From NCBI GenBank assembly GCA_002402325.1, contig DHFQ01000083.1, positions 1 to 18,318 on the forward strand: a DNA stretch of 18,318 nt, read 5' to 3'. The translations under genes were made by a program, and so were the position numbers. Source of the stretch: Candidatus Aminicenantes bacterium UBA4820 (GTDB lineage Bacteria; Acidobacteriota; UBA4820). The notes under the pieces are model-generated. The model was not told where the DNA came from, searched no databases, and saw nothing but the letters and a program-made list of their open reading frames with translations. Every line of letters begins with the position of its first letter. Position 1 is the first letter of the stretch. This document shows, piece by piece, positions 6,895-15,219 of the stretch.

Positions 6895-6924
6895 TGTCTG
6901 TTGCTAAAAGTTGTTGCACGGACA
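6895..6924. other. Stem-loop in the gap before nrdR
   Basis: The 214-base gap between the fumarase beta gene and nrdR contains a 7-bp stem, TGTCTGT (6895-6901) with ACGGACA (6918-6924, one G-U pair), and a 16-base loop. GGACA occurs again at 6928. The gap also has T-runs near 6833 and 6866, with a weak 5-bp AAAAG/CTTTT stem at 6856-6870 that might end the upstream transcript. No convincing ORF or known RNA family is visible. Confidence 0.3.
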
Positions 6925-6963
6925 AATGGACAGGCAATGATGCTCTTTTGAATTGTGGTTTTC

Positions 6964-6992
6964 TTTACATTTCTTTTTAAGTGATGTAAAAT
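6964..6992 (+). promoter_or_regulatory. Promoter of the nrdR-hsp20-lon block
   Basis: TTTACA (6964-6969), a 17-base spacer and TAAAAT (6987-6992) fit the sigma-70 consensus well. The -10 ends 18 bases before the nrdR start, and GGAGGTG (7000-7006) follows at once. I see no obvious NrdR-box pair overlapping it. Confidence 0.6.
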
Positions 6993-7010
6993 TCAAAATG
7001 GAGGTGAAAA

Positions 7011-7472
7011 TTGCTCTGTCCATTTTGCGGTAATTTAGAAGACAAAGTGGTTGATTCAAGAGAGTCTGTTCAGGGAAACTCAATAAGAAGAAGAAGAGAG
7101 TGTCTCAAATGCCACAGAAGATTCACAACTTATGAAAAGATTGATACCATTCCTTTTCAGGTTATCAAGAGGGATGGAAAAAGAGAAAAGTTTGAAAGAG
7201 AAAAACTTCTAAATGGGTTATATAAGGCTTGTGAAAAAAGGCCTGTTCAAGCGATAAAACTTGAGGAACTTGCGGATGAAGTTGAAGCGATGATTCAAAA
7301 TTCACCCGATAGAGAAATTTCCACAAGTGATATTGGAAACAAGGTGATGGAAAGACTGAAAGAGATGGATCAGATTGCCTATGTTAGATTTGCAAGCGTT
7401 TATAGAAGGTTTGGGGATATAGGTGAATTCATTGAAGAGGTAAAAAAATTGTGGGGAAAAAATAGGGAGTAG
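7011..7472 (+). CDS. nrdR: Transcriptional repressor NrdR
   Basis: A 153-residue protein, the family's standard length. It represses ribonucleotide reductase genes in response to ATP/dATP levels. The N-terminal zinc ribbon has C3-x2-C6 (CPFCG) and C31-x2-C34 (CLKCHRRFTTYE), with the basic RRRRE between them that contacts DNA. An ATP-cone follows (about 49-140), beginning VIKRDGKREKF. The start codon is TTG, supported by GGAGGTGA four bases upstream and by the family N-terminus MxCPFCG. It heads a plus-strand run with only 7 bases to the next gene. Confidence 0.96.
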   Translation: MLCPFCGNLEDKVVDSRESVQGNSIRRRRECLKCHRRFTTYEKIDTIPFQVIKRDGKREKFEREKLLNGLYKACEKRPVQAIKLEELADEVEAMIQNSPDREISTSDIGNKVMERLKEMDQIAYVRFASVYRRFGDIGEFIEEVKKLWGKNRE

Positions 7473-7479
7473 AAAAGCA

Positions 7480-7929
7480 ATGACTAAATTTTATACATCA
7501 ATTCTCGAACTTATGAGACTTCAATCGGAGATGAACAGGATATTTGAGGCACTTGAAGCGATTCAATCGGATGAATCCTCATCAGAAATTCAATATACAC
7601 CTTTATACGATGTCTTTGAGACACCCGATAATCTGGTAATTGAAATAGACCTTCCCGGTGTTGATCCTCAATCACTAAAGATAACCGCAGTTGGTAACAA
7701 TCTTTTTCTTGAGGGAAATAGAAAACAGAATAAAAACAAAAAATGCTCTTACCATTTAATTGAAAGACAGAGGGGCGAGTTTAGCAAAAAATTTGCCATA
7801 GAGGGTAGTTTTAACACACACAAAGGTAAGGCTACTTTTAAAAAGGGTGTTTTAAGAATTGAGTTTCCAAAGGTAAAAGATAGAAGAGGAACTCCCCACC
7901 AGATTGAGATTTTGTCTGAAGAAAAATAA
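7480..7929 (+). CDS. Small heat-shock protein (Hsp20/alpha-crystallin)
   Basis: A 149-residue ATP-independent chaperone that holds unfolding proteins. After a helical N-terminal arm (1-40), the alpha-crystallin domain runs from about 41 to 132: TPLYDVFETPDNLVIEIDLPG at the start, LEGNRK in the middle and the closing GVLRIEFPK (123-131) with the conserved G-x-L and proline. The C-terminal tail is short and contains IEIL, which may act as the I-x-I oligomerisation motif. It is 7 bases after nrdR and 9 before lon, so it pairs with the protease as a protein-quality unit. Confidence 0.93.
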   Translation: MTKFYTSILELMRLQSEMNRIFEALEAIQSDESSSEIQYTPLYDVFETPDNLVIEIDLPGVDPQSLKITAVGNNLFLEGNRKQNKNKKCSYHLIERQRGEFSKKFAIEGSFNTHKGKATFKKGVLRIEFPKVKDRRGTPHQIEILSEEK

Positions 7930-7938
7930 GAGGAAATA

Positions 7939-10266
7939 GTGGATAAATTGGAATGTCTGGAAAAAGTCCCGGCGTGGAGGATTCTGGATCAGGTCGTTTT
8001 TCCCTTCTCATTGAAAAGTTTTAGACTAAGCGATTCTTTTTTTGAAAAAGAAAACCTGATTCCAAGAGAAAGGGACAATTACATTGCACTCATTTATGAT
8101 AGTGATAAAAGAAATAAAAATCTTATTGGAACACTTTGCAAAATAGTTAACTTCAGCCCTGAGAGCAAGGCTGGTTACATCGCAACTCTTCAAGGAGTAT
8201 CAAGAGTTTTATGCAAGATAGAGTATAAATTTTCAAGGTTGGTAGGGAAAGTTGAACCTCTTGAAGAGAGCGTTATTGAAAAAGATAGGACATCAACACA
8301 AGCAAAAATTAGAAGCACAATTGGGAAATTGGAATTTTTAGCAAACTCTTCTCCTGAAATAAAAAATTCTCTTCCCTTTTTGAAAAAAATTGAGGATCCA
8401 TCAAGAATGTCAGATATAGTTGCCTCTTTACTAAATTTGACAAAGGAGGAGCAAGTTAAGTTGATAGAGGAGTTATCTCCTTTAAAAAGGCTTGATACAA
8501 TTTTGGGGATTATTTCTAAAGAGATACAGATAGAAAACTTAAAGGATGAAATTGATGAAAAGATAAGCGAGGACATTGAGAAAAGGCAGAGAGAGTTTTA
8601 TTTAAAACAACAGATTGAAACACTTCAATCTGCTCTTTATCCGGAAAAAGATAATTATGGAACGGAAGGATACTACAAAAATCTTATCTCAAATATATAC
8701 CTTCCCTCAAATGTCAAAGATGTTCTTGAAAAAGAGATAAAAATCCTCTCAAACCACACAATCTATTCAGAAGAAGCGGCTCAGATTAAAGCATATCTTG
8801 ACATTGTTTTTGATCTCCCCTGGCAAAAAGAGACAAAGGACAATGAAAGTATTGAGGTTGTTAAAAATATCCTTGAGAAAGACCACTATGGATTGAAAAA
8901 AGCGAAGAGAAGAATTCTTGAGCACATTGCTGTAAAAAAAATAGGAGGTGATGAAAGAGGAAAAATCTTCTGTTTTGTGGGGCCCCCTGGAGTTGGCAAG
9001 ACAAGTTTTGCAAAAGCAATCGCTGAGGCGATGGGAAGAAAATTTGTTCAGATGTCTCTTGGTGGGATAAAAGATGAGGCTGAGATAAGAGGACACAGGA
9101 AAACCTACATTGGTGCTATGCCGGGAAGAATAATAAGCGGGCTGAGACAGGCAAAAAGTATGAATCCTATATTTTTGCTTGATGAAGTCGATAAAATTGG
9201 CTATGACTTCAAGGGAGACCCAACATCTGCACTGCTTGAAGCGCTTGATCCCAAACAGAACGATCATTTTCTTGATAACTATCTTGGCTTTCCTTTTGAC
9301 CTATCAAAGGTTCTATTTATCACAACCGCAAACTCTTTTGATGGAATTCCATTTCCACTTCTTGATAGGCTTGAGGTCATTGAATTTCCATCTTTCAGTG
9401 AAGACGAAAAGTTGATTATTGCAAAAAAATATCTGATACCAAAAATTAAAAAGTCGATAAATATTACAGATGTTTCTTTTGATGAAAAGGCAATTATAAA
9501 AATTATTAGAGATTACACAAGGGAGGCTGGACTTAGAAATCTTGAAAGAGAGATTGAAAAGATTTTAAGAAGCAGCGCACTAATGAAAGCGGAAGGGAAA
9601 AAATATGAAAAGACAATTACGGAAAAATCAATTGAGAAAATTTTAGAATCTCCGCCTTTTATTGATAATTTAGTTTTATTAGAAAAAAAAGTTGGAATCG
9701 CTACAGGGCTTGCCTACACAGAAACGGGAGGAGAGTTGCTTTATTGTGAAGCGGTTTTAATTGATGGCAGCGGTAATCTTATTTTAACCGGGCAAATAGG
9801 TGAAGTGATGAAAGAGTCCGCACAGGCAGCGGTTAGCTATGTTAAATCTATTTTAAAAGAATTTCACTATGATCCAAAAAAACTAATAAAAAAAGATATT
9901 CACATTCACTTTCCAGAAGGGGGAATTCCAAAGGATGGGCCATCGGCTGGTATAACAATAGTGGTTGCTCTTGTATCAGCGATAACAAAAATGAAAGTAA
10001 GGATGGATATTGCTTTCACGGGTGAGATTAATTTAAGCGGAAACCTTCTTCCCGTAGGTGGAATAAGAGAGAAAGTACTTGCCGCTCAAAGGTCTAAACT
10101 AAAAGAAGTGGTTGTTCCAGAAAAGAATAAGAAAAAGGCTATTGAGATAAAAAAGAAAAATGTGAAAGACATCAAAATTGTATCAGCAAAGGATGCAAAG
10201 GAGGTTTTAAGATATGTCTTTAAAGATGAAATGCCTTCAACTTGTAAAAACAGGAGAGATTCTTAA
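7939..10266 (+). CDS. lon: ATP-dependent protease Lon
   Basis: A 775-residue cytoplasmic AAA+ serine protease that degrades damaged and regulatory proteins. The N-terminal substrate domain (about 1-200) begins with PAWRILDQVVFPFS and is more divergent than the rest. A coiled-coil hinge at about 195-235 leads to the AAA+ module with Walker A GPPGVGKT (348-355) and Walker B IFLLDEVDK (411-419). The C-terminal protease has the Ser-Lys dyad S669 (PKDGPSAG) and K712 (GGIREKVLAA). The start is GTG, with AAGAGGAAATA just before it. The C-terminal tail runs 53 bases into the next gene. Domain order and length are normal for bacterial LonA. Confidence 0.96.
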   Translation: MDKLECLEKVPAWRILDQVVFPFSLKSFRLSDSFFEKENLIPRERDNYIALIYDSDKRNKNLIGTLCKIVNFSPESKAGYIATLQGVSRVLCKIEYKFSRLVGKVEPLEESVIEKDRTSTQAKIRSTIGKLEFLANSSPEIKNSLPFLKKIEDPSRMSDIVASLLNLTKEEQVKLIEELSPLKRLDTILGIISKEIQIENLKDEIDEKISEDIEKRQREFYLKQQIETLQSALYPEKDNYGTEGYYKNLISNIYLPSNVKDVLEKEIKILSNHTIYSEEAAQIKAYLDIVFDLPWQKETKDNESIEVVKNILEKDHYGLKKAKRRILEHIAVKKIGGDERGKIFCFVGPPGVGKTSFAKAIAEAMGRKFVQMSLGGIKDEAEIRGHRKTYIGAMPGRIISGLRQAKSMNPIFLLDEVDKIGYDFKGDPTSALLEALDPKQNDHFLDNYLGFPFDLSKVLFITTANSFDGIPFPLLDRLEVIEFPSFSEDEKLIIAKKYLIPKIKKSINITDVSFDEKAIIKIIRDYTREAGLRNLEREIEKILRSSALMKAEGKKYEKTITEKSIEKILESPPFIDNLVLLEKKVGIATGLAYTETGGELLYCEAVLIDGSGNLILTGQIGEVMKESAQAAVSYVKSILKEFHYDPKKLIKKDIHIHFPEGGIPKDGPSAGITIVVALVSAITKMKVRMDIAFTGEINLSGNLLPVGGIREKVLAAQRSKLKEVVVPEKNKKKAIEIKKKNVKDIKIVSAKDAKEVLRYVFKDEMPSTCKNRRDS

Positions 10267-11257
10267 AGAGGATAATCTCCTTGAATTAAGAGAGGTTGAA
10301 GTTCCTGAAATAGAGGAAAACGAAATTTTAATTAAAATAAAAGCATCAGGTATCTGTCATACAGAACTTGATGAAATTGAGGGAAGGCTAAAACCTCCCA
10401 AACTCCCCATCATTTTGGGGCATCAAATTTCAGGCATTGCATACAAAATCGGCAATAATGTGAAAAACATTAAAGAGGGGGATAGATGCGCGGTTGGGTG
10501 GATTGGTAGTGCCTGCGGCGAATGTGATTTCTGCAAAAGAGGGCTTGAGAACCTCTGTAAAAATTTTCAATCTACGGGAAAAGAGATTAATGGAGGATAT
10601 GCTGAATTTATAAAAATCAATTCACAATTTGCACACAGATTTGAAAATGGATTTGAGGACAGGTTTGTTGCCCCTTTACTCTGCGCTGGTGCTGTTGGAT
10701 ATCGTTCCTTAAAACTTGCATCAATTAAGGATGGGGAAAATCTTGGTTTTGTTGGCTTTGGCGCCTCTGCACACATAGTGTTGAAACTTGCAAAGAAAAT
10801 TTATCCACAAAGTAAGATTTTTGTTTTTGCAAGAGGTGAAGGTGAGAGACAATTCGCAAAGGAGTTGGGGGCGGATTTCGCTTATCCCATTGAGGGTGAG
10901 CCTCAAGAAAAGATTAAAGCAATAATTGATACGACCCCCGTCTGGAAGCCTATATTGTGCGCCCTCACACATCTTGAACCATCTGGAAGAATTGTCATAA
11001 ATGCTATTAGAAAAGAGGACTTCGATAAAAATGAACTTTTGAATCTTGATTATGCAGAACATCTCTGGCTTGAAAAAGAGGTCAAAAGCGTTGCCAATGT
11101 TACAAGAAAAGACATTAGAGAATTTCTGGAACTCGCTTTTAAATTTGACATTAAGCCCGAAGTTGAGACTTTTAGCCTTGAAGAAACGACAAGAGCGTTA
11201 AAAGAAATAAAAGAGAAAAAGATTAGAGGGGCAAAGGTGATAACCTTTGAAAATTAA
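10214..11257 (+). CDS. Zinc-dependent alcohol dehydrogenase (CAD-like MDR family)
   Basis: A 347-residue medium-chain dehydrogenase that probably oxidises alcohols or reduces aldehydes with NAD(P). Catalytic zinc ligands are C48 (GICHTE), H70 (GHQ) and C157; the structural zinc has C101, C104, C107 and C115 (CGECDFC...LC). The nucleotide loop is GFGASAH instead of GxGxxG. That motif, GHQ in place of GHE, and SVANVTRKDIREFLELA fit the cinnamyl-alcohol-dehydrogenase-like subgroup as I remember it, so the glutamine is not a defect. AAGGAGG lies 9 bases before the ATG at 10214, which puts the start inside lon. A second ATG at 10226 (MKCLQL) has no such site. The substrate is unknown. Confidence 0.9.
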   Translation: MSLKMKCLQLVKTGEILKEDNLLELREVEVPEIEENEILIKIKASGICHTELDEIEGRLKPPKLPIILGHQISGIAYKIGNNVKNIKEGDRCAVGWIGSACGECDFCKRGLENLCKNFQSTGKEINGGYAEFIKINSQFAHRFENGFEDRFVAPLLCAGAVGYRSLKLASIKDGENLGFVGFGASAHIVLKLAKKIYPQSKIFVFARGEGERQFAKELGADFAYPIEGEPQEKIKAIIDTTPVWKPILCALTHLEPSGRIVINAIRKEDFDKNELLNLDYAEHLWLEKEVKSVANVTRKDIREFLELAFKFDIKPEVETFSLEETTRALKEIKEKKIRGAKVITFEN

Positions 11258-12785
11258 AAGATTTTATAAATATCTTCCTTTGATATTTGCTCTCTTTTCC
11301 TTTTTGATTTCACTCTTTCATTATAATCAGGGTGTGGAGATTTGCGATGAGGGCGTCTTAAATATGGGCGCTTTAAGAATAAGTGAAGGGGAGGTGCCAT
11401 ATAGAGACTTTTTCATTCCCTACACTCCTTTTTCTTTCTATTTTCTCTCTTTTTTTTATAAATGTTTTGGAGCAACCGTCCTGACAGGAAGGGTAGTTGC
11501 AATATCTTTATCAATGATTTTTATATTTGCAATTTATCTTTTGACTTTGAAAGTTGTAAAAGAGCCTCTTTATGCAACCATTCCTGTTGCAATATCCTCT
11601 ATGGCAGGTTTTTCAATGTGGCATTTTGCGTCTCACCATTGGCTTGGAGATATTTTTACGATATTTTCAATTTTATTTTTGATTTATTTTTTTGAAGATG
11701 GAAAAAGAATATCTCTTATCCTTTCTGGCTTTTTTTCAGGGATGACTTTTATAACAATAAACGATCAGGGCATTTACAACATAATTTTTCTTTTTATCAT
11801 CATTTTCTTCTATTCTAAAAAAGAAGAAAGGTCAAAAGCCATAATTCACTACTCAACCGGTGCTTTTATACCAATTGTAATTCTTTTTGGGTATCTTATT
11901 ATAAAAGTCCCATTTTTTGAAATTTTTTATGATCTCGTTGTTTTTCCCTTTACTTCATACAAGCAATTAGAGGGTAACAGGATGGGAATCTTTTATCCAT
12001 TTAAAGAGATTATCTATGTGTGGAAAAGTGGGGTTTTCAGGAATGATATTTTTTACAATGTTATAGCAACAATTTGCACATTATCAATTGCAATAATTCC
12101 ATATTTAACGATTTTCTGCACACTTATGTTGTTATTAAAGAAAAAGTTAAGAAATAGAGTCGGACTAATTCTTATTGCAGGCTCTTTTATGATGTTATTA
12201 ACCGCAGGAAGAAGGTGGGCACCAATAAATCTAATGTGGGCTTCTTCAATTCCATCTATTTTTCTTTCCTTTTTTCTGGACAAAGTTTCAAGTGACAACC
12301 AAAAAATTCTTAAAAAGGTTCTCTTTGTAGTTTCTATTTTCTTAATTTCCTCTTTTCTTCTCTTCGGGGTTTTGAGGATTGGAAATTTATTTTCTGATTC
12401 AAAGAACATAAGAATTGAATCTCCTGCTGGTGTTTTGTATCTTGATAAGCCACTTTTGGCATCAAAATTAAACGGTCTTTTAGAAGCGGTTGAAAAAATA
12501 GTTCCAGAAGATGATTACCTTTTTACAAGACAGATACCACTTTTAAATTTTTTAACAAAAAGAAAAAACCCAACGAGAATAGACTTTTTTAATCCACCCA
12601 TTTACTCTCCTGAAAAGCAAATTGATGAAGTAATTAAAAAACTTGATGAAACCAACACTAAATACATTGCCACATTTGAATTTGAGCATGATGAAAAAAA
12701 TAGTTTTGACAAATACCTTACTGAGAATTATAAATTGATCTGGGAAAACAATTTCTTCAGGTTATATAAAAGGGACTCTCCTTAA
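11247..12785 (+). CDS. GT-C-like integral membrane protein (PMT/GT39-type glycosyltransferase)
   Basis: A 512-residue protein with about ten hydrophobic helices through residue 385 and a soluble C-terminal part (about 385-512). The first external loop after helix 1 contains D34-E35 (EICDEGV) and EGEVPYRDFFIPYTPFSFYFL, the arrangement of GT-C glycosyltransferases that use lipid-linked sugars, with the acidic residue as the likely catalytic base. Homologues often glycosylate proteins or lipids on the outer face of the membrane. The start is TTG, overlapping the dehydrogenase stop by 11 bases with GGTGAT upstream; the first in-frame ATG would remove helix 1. Donor and acceptor are unknown. Its stop lies one base from the stop of the convergent gene. 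Confidence 0.72.
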   Translation: MKIKRFYKYLPLIFALFSFLISLFHYNQGVEICDEGVLNMGALRISEGEVPYRDFFIPYTPFSFYFLSFFYKCFGATVLTGRVVAISLSMIFIFAIYLLTLKVVKEPLYATIPVAISSMAGFSMWHFASHHWLGDIFTIFSILFLIYFFEDGKRISLILSGFFSGMTFITINDQGIYNIIFLFIIIFFYSKKEERSKAIIHYSTGAFIPIVILFGYLIIKVPFFEIFYDLVVFPFTSYKQLEGNRMGIFYPFKEIIYVWKSGVFRNDIFYNVIATICTLSIAIIPYLTIFCTLMLLLKKKLRNRVGLILIAGSFMMLLTAGRRWAPINLMWASSIPSIFLSFFLDKVSSDNQKILKKVLFVVSIFLISSFLLFGVLRIGNLFSDSKNIRIESPAGVLYLDKPLLASKLNGLLEAVEKIVPEDDYLFTRQIPLLNFLTKRKNPTRIDFFNPPIYSPEKQIDEVIKKLDETNTKYIATFEFEHDEKNSFDKYLTENYKLIWENNFFRLYKRDSP

Positions 12786-12786
12786 A

Positions 12787-13587
12787 TTATTCTCCTCCCT
12801 CTTGCCACATATTATATGTTCTATTGTAAAGAATTGTTGTTGATTGACCTGATTGATTAACAAAAGTTATCGGAACCCAACTCCCATCTTTTGGGAACAT
12901 GTTTTTAAGAGACCTTCCTTTTTTCAATTTAATTAGGTCGTTTCCCATTATAATAAAGTTATTCCATTTAATTCCTGATATGTATATTTCTGAAACATAA
13001 TTAAGATTGCTGCCTGAAACGATCAATCTAAAGGGATTTGCTGCTTTTGAAAGACCTGCAACCTCACATCTTTGTAAGGGCTGATTTGCGGGAGAAACAG
13101 TGAGAAAATAAGTTGAATCTAAAGGGTCAAAACAACCGTAGATGCTTGCGAGACTTACACCAAGAATGTATGTTCCGCTATCAAGATAAACATTCATAAT
13201 TTCTGGCGACCCGCAGGTAATACCGCAGTAGTACGAACCGCAATCATCAGGATTTAAGATATTTAAGTCCTCATCCATTAGAAAGATGTCAAGATCTGTA
13301 GCACCAAAAAAATTCAGACTAATTGAATAATAATTACTCGTTTGAATTTGAAGGGCATAAAGGTCTTCGACATACTCATCTCCATCACTGTATTCAAAAT
13401 AGAGACATCCTTCAGTGTCTGATAAAGAAATGCTTCCTGAAAGTGTTAAAGATGGATATAGTGTTTGATAAGGGTCATCTCCGCCAACCAATGTTATGCA
13501 GCCGTTTGGTTCAACTTCGCTCACTGTTTGAGAAAATGCAAAAAATGTGATTAAAAAAGAAATCGCAATAAAAACTATTTTTTTCAT
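12787..13587 (-). CDS. Secreted protein with PPC-like domain, function unknown
   Basis: A 266-residue exported protein. The signal peptide is MKKIVFIAISFLITFFAFSQ (cleavage near residue 19-20). Residues about 21-167 resemble a bacterial pre-peptidase C-terminal (PPC) beta-sandwich: VEPNG at the start, DLDIFLMDEDLNI at 98-110 and SGTYILGVS near 137-145. Unusually, six cysteines lie in or near it (C30, C61, C116, C121, C125, C152), plus C174. The remainder (about 170-266) looks like a second beta domain, perhaps IPT/TIG-like (PFRLIVSGSNLNYVSEIYISG). AAGGAGG five bases before the ATG fixes the start; a 15-residue upstream extension is rejected. No protease or other enzyme domain is present. It lies 19 bases after the symporter gene. 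Confidence 0.68.
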   Translation of the reverse strand: MKKIVFIAISFLITFFAFSQTVSEVEPNGCITLVGGDDPYQTLYPSLTLSGSISLSDTEGCLYFEYSDGDEYVEDLYALQIQTSNYYSISLNFFGATDLDIFLMDEDLNILNPDDCGSYYCGITCGSPEIMNVYLDSGTYILGVSLASIYGCFDPLDSTYFLTVSPANQPLQRCEVAGLSKAANPFRLIVSGSNLNYVSEIYISGIKWNNFIIMGNDLIKLKKGRSLKNMFPKDGSWVPITFVNQSGQSTTILYNRTYNMWQEGGE

Positions 13588-13606
13588 TTCAACCTCCTTA
13601 TCTATT

Positions 13607-14980
13607 TTACTCCAGATCGGGATCAATTTCATCTAATCTATTTGAAAAAAGATATTTTTCACACTCTTTCAAAACAAGGGGAGAAAGAAATAAAAGAGCA
13701 ATTAAGTTTGGTATTGCCATCAAGCCATTTGCGATGTCCGCCATAGTCCAAACCGTTTTCAAAGTAAGGACACTTCCTAAAAAAACAAAAATTACCCATA
13801 AAATCCTGTAATAAATTTGAGATTTTTCCCCAAACAAATATTCAGTCGCTTTTTCTCCATAATATTCCCAGCCCAGTATTGTTGAAAAAACAAAGAAAAA
13901 GAGAGAAAAAGTAAGAATGATGGGCCCAAAAAAATTCAGGTCTGTAAAAGCCTCTTTTGTAAGGAGAGCGCCGCTTACTCCCTCCTTCCATTTGCCCGAA
14001 TTGACAAGGACAATTCCCGTCATAGCACAAACGACGACTGTGTCCCAGAATGTCCCTGTCATTGAGACAAGTGATTGTCTTACCGCATTCTTTGTTTGAG
14101 CACACGCTGCAACAATTGGTGCGCTTCCAAGCCCTGATTCGTTTGAGAAAAGACCTCTCGCTACACCAAATCTTATTGCATCTTTCATTGTTGCACCCAA
14201 AAATCCTCCAGCGACAGCCTTTATTCCCAGAGATGATGAAAAAATAATCCCAAGTGTTTCTGGAATTCGTTCAAAGTGGTGGATTAGAAGAACTGTGCAA
14301 CCTAAGAGATAGACAATGACCATCAAAGGAACTATCTTTTCACAAAAGTTGGCAATCCATTTTATCCCGCCTATAATGACAATTCCTGTAAGAATGGAAA
14401 GAGTAAGTCCACAAACAATTACAAAAAAATCAACTTTCCCCGTTGAAAAACCATAGTGAAGAAATGTTTCTTTAAGCATTGAAGTTATCGCATTCGCTTG
14501 AACCATACAGCCAATTCCAAAGGCTGCAAAGGCAGTGAAAAAGGCAAATAAAATTGCAAGAAGTTTTGAATGCAAACCCCTTTCAAGCACAAACATTGGT
14601 CCACCAATCGTTTCACCCTTTTTGTTTTTTGTTCTAAACTTTATACTTAAAAGTGCCTCAGAAAATTTTGTTGATATTCCAAAAACTCCAGTTAGCCACA
14701 TCCATAAAACTGCGCCAGGTCCCCCTGATGAAATTGCAGTTGCAACACCAACTATGTTACCTGTTCCAATAGTTGCAGCAAGCGCAGTTGTCAAAGCCCC
14801 GTAATGGCTTATATCTCCCTTTCCCTCCCTCTGCCTTTTAAAAGAAAGGTTTATTGCAAGCGGAATGTATTTCTGGATGAATTTTAGCCGTATCGTTAAA
14901 AAAATGTGCGTTCCCATCAGAAGAATTAGTAGTGGATAACCCCAGATGACATCACTTATTTTACTCAAAACTTCTTCCAT
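13607..14980 (-). CDS. Sodium:alanine/glycine symporter (AGCS family)
   Basis: A 457-residue inner-membrane transporter with about eleven hydrophobic segments. The family signature is clear at residues 61-95: GALTTALAATIGTGNIVGVA, then TAISSGGPGAVLWMW. GGPMFVLERGL (126-136) and GLGSAPIVAACAQTKNAVRQ are further AGCS hallmarks. It imports alanine, glycine or related amino acids with Na+ (or H+); the exact substrate cannot be read from the sequence. GGAG lies 7 bases before the ATG, and an extended -10 lies just upstream. Only 19 bases separate it from the secreted PPC-like gene, so the two are probably co-transcribed. Confidence 0.93.
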   Translation of the reverse strand: MEEVLSKISDVIWGYPLLILLMGTHIFLTIRLKFIQKYIPLAINLSFKRQREGKGDISHYGALTTALAATIGTGNIVGVATAISSGGPGAVLWMWLTGVFGISTKFSEALLSIKFRTKNKKGETIGGPMFVLERGLHSKLLAILFAFFTAFAAFGIGCMVQANAITSMLKETFLHYGFSTGKVDFFVIVCGLTLSILTGIVIIGGIKWIANFCEKIVPLMVIVYLLGCTVLLIHHFERIPETLGIIFSSSLGIKAVAGGFLGATMKDAIRFGVARGLFSNESGLGSAPIVAACAQTKNAVRQSLVSMTGTFWDTVVVCAMTGIVLVNSGKWKEGVSGALLTKEAFTDLNFFGPIILTFSLFFFVFSTILGWEYYGEKATEYLFGEKSQIYYRILWVIFVFLGSVLTLKTVWTMADIANGLMAIPNLIALLFLSPLVLKECEKYLFSNRLDEIDPDLE

Positions 14981-14999
14981 CCGTCATCTCCAGAAAAAT

Positions 15000-15008
15000 A
15001 ATATACCA
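15000..15008 (-). promoter_or_regulatory. Extended -10 of the symporter gene
   Basis: On the minus strand TGG-TATATT (15008-15000) ends 19 bases before the ATG at 14980. No good -35 is visible. This is one side of the 239-base divergent gap 14981-15219, which otherwise holds no gene. Confidence 0.45.
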
Positions 15009-15194
15009 TAAAATAAAAACGAAGTGCTAAATTTAATGTTATTTATTCTTTTTATATGAAAAGGATAAAAACAGAAGTTTGAAATGGCTTTAAAGGGAGA
15101 TTTTGGATAATTGAAAAATCTTCACTTTTTTCATTTGAGTAACCGCAATCTTTACCATTTGCTTTGCTTTCAAAAATGGGTTAAATTAAATATC

Positions 15195-15200
15195 TAAAAT
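15195..15200 (+). promoter_or_regulatory. Candidate -10 of the kinase gene
   Basis: TAAAAT at 15195-15200 ends 19 bases before the kinase ATG, the same distance as other -10 boxes in the window. An alternative is TTGCTT (15159-15164), 17 bases, TAAATT (15182-15187). The G-run GGGGGG just before GAAAATAG is the ribosome binding region. Confidence 0.35.
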
Positions 15201-15219
15201 TAGATCGGGGGGAAAATAG

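Noticed and set aside
6722..6937. Minus-strand 71-codon frame across the fumarase beta end and the following gap
   Set aside because: Half of it is antisense to the fumarase gene, and it has no recognisable motif or start site.
10421..10426. GHQ instead of GHE in the alcohol dehydrogenase as a broken active site
   Set aside because: The three zinc ligands are intact, and the GHQ/GFGASAH combination is normal for the CAD-like subgroup as I recall it.
13588..13632. Fifteen-residue N-terminal extension of the secreted protein
   Set aside because: It overlaps the end of the symporter gene; the AAGGAGG site and signal peptide start at 13587.
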